Shown here one piece after another: positions 59,224 to 64,000 of a stretch of 64,000 bases of DNA. The translations under genes and the position numbers were made by a program. Origin of the DNA: JAKAWQ01 sp963745975 (lineage in GTDB: Bacteria; Pseudomonadota; Alphaproteobacteria; Acetobacterales; Acetobacteraceae); the NCBI GenBank assembly GCA_963745975.1, contig CAVUZJ010000005.1:1-64000 (forward strand), written 5' to 3'. The notes under the pieces were generated by a model, which did not search any database, was not told the DNA's origin, and was given only the letters and a program-made list of their open reading frames with translations. Within the stretch, counting starts at the first letter, position 1. Each line of letters opens with the position of its first letter.

Positions 59224-60393
59224 TCATTCCCGTTCCAGGATGAGGGTGGCGCTGCCGTGGCGCGTGCCGAGCGAGCCGCCGGTTCCGTGGGCGAGTGCCA
59301 GCGTGCAGTTTTTCACTTGCACGGAAGGGTTCGCTTCGCCGCGGAGCTGGCGCACCGCCTCGATCACCTTTGTCATGCCGCCGCGATTGGCGGGGTGGTT
59401 GTTGCAGAGGCCGCCGCCGTCGGTATTGAAAGGGAGCTTGCCGGTGCCGGAGATCAGGTTGCCGTCGGCGACGAAGCGTCCGCCCTTGCCTTTTTCGCAG
59501 AAGCCGAGGTCTTCGATCTGGATGAGCACGGTGATGGTGAAGCTGTCGTAGATCGAGGCGTATTGGATATCCGCCGGCGTCACGCCGGCTTCGGCGAAGG
59601 CGCGCGGGCCGGACCATCGCGCGCCCGAGAAGGTGAGATCGACATCGCCGCCGAGCTGGCCTTTCGGCGCCTCGCCGGCGCCGATGATCTTCACGCGCGG
59701 CCGCTTGAGGCTTTTCATGATCTCGGGCGCGACGACGACGAGCGCGCCGCCGCCGTCGCTGATGACGCAGCAATCGAGCCGGTGCAGCGGCGAGGCGACG
59801 ATCGGCGAGTCGAGCACTTCCTTCACCGTGACGACATCGCGCAGCATCGCGTTCGGATTGTGCTGCGCGTGGTGCGAGGCGGCGACCTTGATCCAGGCGA
59901 GCTCTTCGCTCGTGGTGCCGTATTGGTACATGTGGCGCATCGCGCACATCGCGTACATGTTTACCACGGTCGGGCCGTAGGGGTACTCGAACTGGATGTC
60001 GGGTTGCGCCGGGTTGCCCGGCCGCGGCGCGGTGCCCGTTGCCATGCCTTCGCTGCGCGGCCGGCCGGCGAGGGTGATCAGCGCGACGCTGCATTTGCCG
60101 AGCGCGATCGCCTCGGCCGCGTGCGCGACATGCACGAGGTAGGAGGAGCCGCCGGTGTCGGTCGAATCGACATGGCGCAGCCGCAGGTTCATGTAGTCCG
60201 CCATCGAGAGCGGGCCCATCCCCGGCGCGTCGCCGGCGCAAAAATACCCGTCCACGTCGTCCTTGGTGAGGCCCGCGTCCGCGAGCGCGCCTTTCGCGCA
60301 TTCCGCGTGGAGCTGCGCCACCGACTTGTCCGGAGCCTTGCGGGTCGGATGCTCGAACGCGCCGGCGATATAGGCTTTCCCTTTGATCGTCAT
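59224..60393 (-). CDS. Thiolase-like acyl-CoA enzyme without the usual nucleophilic Cys
   Basis: A 389-residue thiolase-superfamily protein of the SCP2-thiolase/lipid-transfer branch: KAYIAGAFEHPTRKAPDKSV, DVDGYFCAGDAP, LPFNTDGGGLCNNHPANRGG, CTLALAHGTGGSLGTRHGSA. Where thiolases have the nucleophile CxSG, this reads TDTGGSSYLVHVAHAAEAIA, with Ser instead of Cys. The C-terminal NNHPANRGG and HGTGG are retained. Coupled to a DUF35 gene, as in steroid side-chain aldolases, so C-C bond cleavage or formation without a Cys step is plausible. GAGGAG precedes ATG 60393. Confidence 0.8.
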   Translation of the reverse strand: MTIKGKAYIAGAFEHPTRKAPDKSVAQLHAECAKGALADAGLTKDDVDGYFCAGDAPGMGPLSMADYMNLRLRHVDSTDTGGSSYLVHVAHAAEAIALGKCSVALITLAGRPRSEGMATGTAPRPGNPAQPDIQFEYPYGPTVVNMYAMCAMRHMYQYGTTSEELAWIKVAASHHAQHNPNAMLRDVVTVKEVLDSPIVASPLHRLDCCVISDGGGALVVVAPEIMKSLKRPRVKIIGAGEAPKGQLGGDVDLTFSGARWSGPRAFAEAGVTPADIQYASIYDSFTITVLIQIEDLGFCEKGKGGRFVADGNLISGTGKLPFNTDGGGLCNNHPANRGGMTKVIEAVRQLRGEANPSVQVKNCTLALAHGTGGSLGTRHGSATLILERE

Positions 60394-60517
60394 CGGCGCT
60401 GCCGCTCCTCTCCGTGGCGTGGAGGCTAGGTTTGGGGCGAAAGTCGTGTCAAGGCAGCCGGCTTGTGCCGGAAGTGGCGGCGTGCGAGGTCCGGGGCAGG
60501 AGAGGGGGGACGCAGCG

Positions 60518-62158
60518 ATGGCGCGCATGAGCACGGCCGAGGCGGTCGTGGAAAGCCTCATCCTCCATGGCATCACCACCGTGTTCGGCGTGCCGGGCGT
60601 GCACAACGATCCGTTCTTCGACTCGCTGCATCGCGCCGGCGATCGCCTCCGCATGGTGCATACGCGCCACGAGCAGGCGGCGGGTTACATGGCGCTCGGG
60701 GCGGCGCTCGCGAGCGGCAAGCCCCAGGCGTTCGTCGTGGTGCCGGGGCCCGGCCTCCTGAATGCCTCGGCGGCCCTGCTCACCGCCTACGCGATGAATG
60801 CCCCTGTCCTCGCCCTGGTTGGGCAGATTCCGCAAGCCGAGATCGATCGCGGCTTCGGCCATCTGCACGAGATCCACGATCAGCTCGGCCTGCTCTCGCA
60901 CATCACCAAGCATGCCGCGCGCATTCGCCATGCGGGCGAGGCGGGGGAGCGCGTCGCCGAGGCGCTCGCCATCGCGTGCTCGGGCCGCAAGCGGCCGGTG
61001 GCGCTCGAATGTGCGATCGACGTCTGGGGCTGCGCGGCCGAGGCGCCCATCCCGGACCGGCTCCCGATCGTGACCCCGCCGCTCGATCAAGATGCGTTCG
61101 GCCGCGCGGCCGAGATCCTCGCCCGCGCGAAACGGCCGCTCATTGTCGTGGGCGGTGGTGCGATGGACGCGGGGGCCGAGGTGCAGGCGCTCGCCGAGCG
61201 GCTGGAGGCGCCGGTCGTCTCCTATCGCCGCGGGCGCGGCGTCATCCCCACCACGCATCGGCTCGCCCTCTCGCTCCCTGAAGGGCATCGTTTGTGGAAG
61301 GAAGCGGACGCGGTGCTCGCCGTCGGCACGCGCTTCTTCCCCTACCAGACCGTCTGGGGGCTCGACGACGCCATCGCAGTCGTGCGGGTCGACATCGACC
61401 CCGAGGAAGGCGAGCGATTCCGCCGTCCCGCCGTTTCGCTCATCGCCGATGCCGCGCCTGCGCTCCGTGCGCTCTCTTCGTTGCTGCCCGCAGCGCCACG
61501 CCCCTCGCGCGAGGCCGAGCTCGCGCCGCTCCGCGCCTGGTTCGCCGCCGAGCTCGCCGGCCGCCAGCCGCAGATGGCGTTCCTCGCCGCGATCCGCGCG
61601 GCGCTGCCGGACGACGGCATCTACGTCGAGGAGGTGATGCAGCTCGGCTTTGCCGCGCGGCTCGCCTTTCCCGTGCTTGGTCCTCGCCTGCACCTCTCGC
61701 CCGGATACCAGGACAATCTCGGCTGGGGCTATGGTGCCGCGCTCGGGGCGAAAATCGCGCGCCCCGATCGCGCGGTCGTTGCGGTCATCGGCGATGGCGG
61801 CTTTCTCTACCAGGCGAACGAGCTCGCGACTGCCGTCCACCACAACATCGCCGTCGTGGCGGTGGTCTTCGACGACGGCGCGTTCGGCAATGTCCGCCGC
61901 ATCCAGGAGCAGCGCTACGGCAACCGCCTGATCGCCTCGGACCTCACCAACCCCGATTTCGTTTCCTATGCGGAAAGCTTCGGCGCGGTGGCATTGCGCG
62001 CGGAGACGCCCGAGGCGCTCGAGGCCACCTTGCGCCGGGCGATCGCGCGCGCCCGGCCGGCGCTGATCCATGTGCCGGTCGGTCCGATGGCGGACATCTG
62101 GGACCTGATCCTGCTGCCGCGCGTGCGCGGCGACACCCCGCCGGGGATGGGGGTTTGA
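60518..62158 (+). CDS. TPP-dependent enzyme (acetolactate-synthase family)
   Basis: A 546-residue thiamine-diphosphate enzyme. The N-domain has FGVPGVHNDPFFDSL and the activating Glu in HTRHEQAAGYMALGAALA. The middle domain holds RPLIVVGGGAMDAG. The C-domain has the TPP motif VAVIGDGGFLYQANELATAV followed by FDDGAFGNVRR. Length and motifs fit the acetolactate synthase/benzoylformate decarboxylase group, but no regulatory subunit or valine genes are adjacent. Probably a catabolic 2-oxoacid decarboxylase or carboligase. Confidence 0.85.
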   Translation: MARMSTAEAVVESLILHGITTVFGVPGVHNDPFFDSLHRAGDRLRMVHTRHEQAAGYMALGAALASGKPQAFVVVPGPGLLNASAALLTAYAMNAPVLALVGQIPQAEIDRGFGHLHEIHDQLGLLSHITKHAARIRHAGEAGERVAEALAIACSGRKRPVALECAIDVWGCAAEAPIPDRLPIVTPPLDQDAFGRAAEILARAKRPLIVVGGGAMDAGAEVQALAERLEAPVVSYRRGRGVIPTTHRLALSLPEGHRLWKEADAVLAVGTRFFPYQTVWGLDDAIAVVRVDIDPEEGERFRRPAVSLIADAAPALRALSSLLPAAPRPSREAELAPLRAWFAAELAGRQPQMAFLAAIRAALPDDGIYVEEVMQLGFAARLAFPVLGPRLHLSPGYQDNLGWGYGAALGAKIARPDRAVVAVIGDGGFLYQANELATAVHHNIAVVAVVFDDGAFGNVRRIQEQRYGNRLIASDLTNPDFVSYAESFGAVALRAETPEALEATLRRAIARARPALIHVPVGPMADIWDLILLPRVRGDTPPGMGV

Positions 62159-62222
62159 CTGCCCATGGCGGCCCGGATGTGACACAAATGTAAAAACTGG
62201 CTGGCACCGCCGTCGCCTCCCC

Positions 62223-62236
62223 TTGATCGGGATCAA
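62223..62236 (+). promoter_or_regulatory. FNR/FixK-type box upstream of the DUF3775 gene
   Basis: TTGATCGGGATCAA, a perfect TTGAT-N4-ATCAA and also a perfect TTGATC-N2-GATCAA FixK box. Its centre is about 74 bp before the ATG at 62304. Suggests activation under low oxygen. Confidence 0.55.
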
Positions 62237-62303
62237 GGCGCACGCGACGGTCCTCGACCAGCCTTTCGTGCGTGTCCGGATCCCAGAGCTATGGAGGGGC
62301 GTC

Positions 62304-62768
62304 ATGTTGAGCGTACCGGTCGACAGGATCACCATGCTTCTCGAACAGGCGTCTAAGGTCGGGAGCGAGCCGGCCGAGAACGAGGCCGAGACCGGCGAGG
62401 CCGTGCCGGAGGACTTCGCCGATCTTCCGGCCTATCGCGAGCTCACGGCGATGCTCGACGAATTTACCCCCGAGGAGCTCTACGAGCTGCTGGCGCTCGC
62501 GGCGATCGGTGCCGGCGAGATCGCCGAGGAAGCGTGGGACGAGGCGGTGACGCGGGCGCAAGCCACGGCGGCCGAAGAGGCCGTTGCCGAGCTTGCGCGC
62601 ATTCTCGTGGTGACCGACGCCATCGAGAACGCGCTCGATCGCCTCGGCTACACGGTTTCCGAGGACGGCGACGACGACGACGAAGACGACGAGGACGAGG
62701 ACGACGAAGACGAAGAAGACGAGGACGAGGACGAAGAAGACGAAGAGAAGGACAAGAAGCAATCCTGA
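62304..62768 (+). CDS. DUF3775 protein with acidic tail
   Basis: A 154-residue protein. Residues 45-110 match the DUF3775 helical pattern (AYRELTAMLDEFTPEELYEL, LALAAIGAGEIAEEAWDEAV). The last 40 residues are almost only Asp, Glu and Lys (DDDDEDDEDEDDEDEEDEDE). GGAGGGG precedes ATG 62304. A FixK-type box lies upstream. Function unknown; the tail could be a disordered chaperone-like or cation-binding segment. Confidence 0.7.
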   Translation: MLSVPVDRITMLLEQASKVGSEPAENEAETGEAVPEDFADLPAYRELTAMLDEFTPEELYELLALAAIGAGEIAEEAWDEAVTRAQATAAEEAVAELARILVVTDAIENALDRLGYTVSEDGDDDDEDDEDEDDEDEEDEDEDEEDEEKDKKQS

Positions 62769-62781
62769 CCGCGATCACGCC

Positions 62782-63354
62782 TCAGGGGGTCGGGTGATGC
62801 TTCCCGACCGGGATCACGGTGCTGGCCTGCGGACCTTTCTCTCCTTCGCCCTCGTGCACGACGAAGCGTACCTCCTCTCCTTCGACGAGCGCGTCGAAGC
62901 CCTTTCCGAGCACGGCGTTGCGGTGCATGTAGACCTCATCGCCGTCGCTCGAACGGATGAAGCCGTAGCCTTCGTCCCGCAAGAGGCGGGCGACGAAGCC
63001 GTGGCTCGGCGTCTCGTGGGCCTTGACATCGTTGCGTGAGGTGCGGGCGTAGTCCTCGAGCTGCCGGCGCGCGGCGTTGAAGGCGTCGTGGACCGCGACC
63101 AGGATGTCTTCATGGGCATGATGCTCGGCGGGATCGCGCTCGATGACGATCTCGCGGCCGGGAACGGTGAGGTCCACGCGCAGATGGTAGAGCTTGCCCT
63201 GGTGCTGGCGGCGCGTGCTCTCTTCCACGACCACGCGGCATCCGATGATCCGGCCGAAATATTGCTCGAGGGCTTCGGCCTGCTCGCGGATGAGCGCCTC
63301 CACCGCCGGCGCCGAGGCGAGGTTGCGGAAGCTGATCTGGATGGGAACCTGCAT
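62782..63354 (-). CDS. Ribosome hibernation factor fused to a cold-shock domain
   Basis: A 190-residue two-domain protein. Residues 1-110 are a HPF/RaiA fold (MQVPIQISFRNLASAPAVEA, CRVVVEESTRRQHQGKLYHL, EDILVAVHDAFNAARRQLED). Residues 118-182 are a cold-shock domain with both RNA-binding motifs (LLRDEGYGFIRSSDGDEVYM and EEVRFVVHEGEGEKGPQAST). This fusion, rather than the dimerisation tail of long HPF, is known from proteobacteria. It would bind the 30S decoding site in stationary phase or low oxygen. ATG 63354 with GGAGGAAAG. Convergent with the DUF3775 gene. Confidence 0.85.
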   Translation of the reverse strand: MQVPIQISFRNLASAPAVEALIREQAEALEQYFGRIIGCRVVVEESTRRQHQGKLYHLRVDLTVPGREIVIERDPAEHHAHEDILVAVHDAFNAARRQLEDYARTSRNDVKAHETPSHGFVARLLRDEGYGFIRSSDGDEVYMHRNAVLGKGFDALVEGEEVRFVVHEGEGEKGPQASTVIPVGKHHPTP

Positions 63355-63410
63355 GGCGCTCTTTCCTCCCGGACAAGACCCCAAATTAGGATCCCCTTGG
63401 CCCCGCCGCG

Positions 63411-63424
63411 TTGATCTGGAGCAA
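63411..63424 (-). promoter_or_regulatory. Imperfect FNR/FixK-like box upstream of the hibernation-factor gene
   Basis: TTGATCTGGAGCAA on the plus strand, one mismatch from TTGAT-N4-ATCAA. Its centre is about 63 bp before the ATG at 63354, similar to the spacing of the perfect box before the convergent DUF3775 gene. Confidence 0.35.
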
Positions 63425-63463
63425 CCCGGACCAAGGGGCAGAGCCCGCGTGCTCCTGGCCTTC

Positions 63464-64000
63464 CTACGCGAACGCGCTGTGGTATGCGCTGAGCGCCGGC
63501 GCGCCGCCGAGGTGGACGTAGAGCACCTTGCTTGCGGGCGAGAGCTCGCCGCTGCGTGCCATGGCGATCAGCCCGGCCATTGATTTCCCTTCATAGACCG
63601 GGTCGGTGAGCATGCCCTCGAGGCGGCCCGCCGTGCGGATGGCCTCGATCGTCGCGGCGTCGGGGAGTCCGTAGGCCGGTCCGGCGAACCGCGGGTCGAT
63701 AATGATGTCCTCGTCGCGAATTTCCCGGTTGAGCCCGATCAGGTCGGCGGTCGCGCGGGCGATCTTGGTCACCGCCGCGCGCGTCATCGCGGCGTCGGCA
63801 GCCGTGTCGATGCCGATCACCTTGCGCTCGCGCGCCTGGCCGCGGAACCCGACGACCATGCCGGCCTGGGTCGAGCCGGTGCAGGTCGCGGTCACCACGG
63901 TATCGAAATGGATGTCGAGCTCTTCTTCCTGCCGCGCAAGCTCCTCGGCGAAGGCGGCGTAGCCGAGGCCGCCGAGCTTATGGTCGGAGGCCCCGGCCGG
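63464..64000 (-). CDS. acdS: 1-aminocyclopropane-1-carboxylate deaminase (5' end outside window)
   Basis: C-terminal 178 residues of a PLP fold-type II enzyme; the start lies beyond 64000. Visible blocks are PAGASDHKLGGLGYAAFAEE, TCTGSTQAGMVVGFRGQARE, FAGPAYGLPDAATIEAIRTA, TDPVYEGKSMAGLIAMARSG and LYVHLGGAPALSAYHS. Two positions that separate ACC deaminase from D-cysteine desulfhydrase are of the deaminase type: Glu in TDPVYEGKS and Leu in VHLGG. It breaks the ethylene precursor ACC into 2-oxobutyrate and ammonia, often in plant-associated bacteria. The catalytic Lys is outside the window. Confidence 0.88.
   Translation of the reverse strand, partial: PAGASDHKLGGLGYAAFAEELARQEEELDIHFDTVVTATCTGSTQAGMVVGFRGQARERKVIGIDTAADAAMTRAAVTKIARATADLIGLNREIRDEDIIIDPRFAGPAYGLPDAATIEAIRTAGRLEGMLTDPVYEGKSMAGLIAMARSGELSPASKVLYVHLGGAPALSAYHSAFA

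Overview
The window is about 64 kb of GC-rich bacterial chromosome (the coding regions look close to 70% GC). Gene content and order point to an alphaproteobacterium, most likely the Acetobacteraceae/Rhodospirillales. Supporting signs are a dcd-murA-hisG-hisD-infA-maf-rne/G-yacG-tRNA-Phe block, the hflK-hflC-degP block, a FixK-type operator, and multi-hairpin intergenic repeats of the 'ccaagggggctctgccccc' kind. The lineage call is inference from gene content; no database was searched.

Layout. (1) 1-4009 is the decayed end of an integrated island. It holds a restriction-endonuclease/nSTAND3 NTPase pseudogene with at least five frame changes, a frameshifted ribbon-helix-helix antitoxin, and an intact TumE/TumA-like toxin-antitoxin pair with a clear promoter/operator. 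It ends in a 45-bp 3' fragment of an initiator-type tRNA-Met gene, the expected footprint of tRNA-targeted integration. (2) 4013-13248 is accessory metabolism (M19 dipeptidase, PLP aminotransferase, divergent GntR regulator), tRNA-Tyr, an rRNA methyltransferase, a hydratase and an RND efflux pump. (3) 13249-17234 holds small stress and envelope proteins, some broken, and a D-aminopeptidase. (4) 17354-22117 is the most unusual locus: three tandem duplicated genes for small peptides with AG-type double-glycine leaders, each with the same 5' UTR element and 3' stem-loop. They are followed by an HlyD-like adaptor and a C39-peptidase ABC exporter. No modification enzyme or immunity gene is visible. 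(5) 22385-24204 is a thiocyanate-hydrolase-type operon (split nitrile-hydratase architecture, cobalt-type CTLCSC site, P15K-like activator). (6) 24359-26072 is small metabolism plus a MNT/HEPN pair whose HEPN toxin is truncated, then tRNA-Thr. (7) 26173-32546 is the housekeeping block. (8) 32660-33358 is a VapBC-type module. (9) 33458-39847 is a GT39 glycosyltransferase, a sugar-acid operon (IlvD/Edd dehydratase, SDR, FAH hydrolase), an NTF2-like protein and an SDR with a frameshift. (10) 39997-49020 has a secreted pentapeptide-repeat protein, DUF190 and CrcB, then a six-gene Hyf-like membrane complex whose large subunit lacks the [NiFe] cysteines. (11) 49300-55643 is an FAD oxidoreductase, DegP-like protease, HflC/HflK and Mrp/ApbC. 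(12) 55640-62158 is a GST, a CoA transferase with an alpha/beta hydrolase lacking its serine nucleophile, a thiolase-like/DUF35 pair and a TPP enzyme. (13) 62223-64000 has a DUF3775 protein and a hibernation factor fused to a cold-shock domain, both preceded by FNR/FixK-like boxes, then a partial ACC deaminase.

Single-base frame changes also interrupt several genes outside the island (aminotransferase, SDR at 39.2 kb, Hyf large subunit twice, HyfB, probably the hflC end). Either the assembly has residual indels or these genes are really decaying; the sequence alone cannot decide. Two pairs of dispersed intergenic repeats are present. One carries a perfect 35-bp-arm palindrome whose sequence differs between copies while staying perfectly self-complementary.
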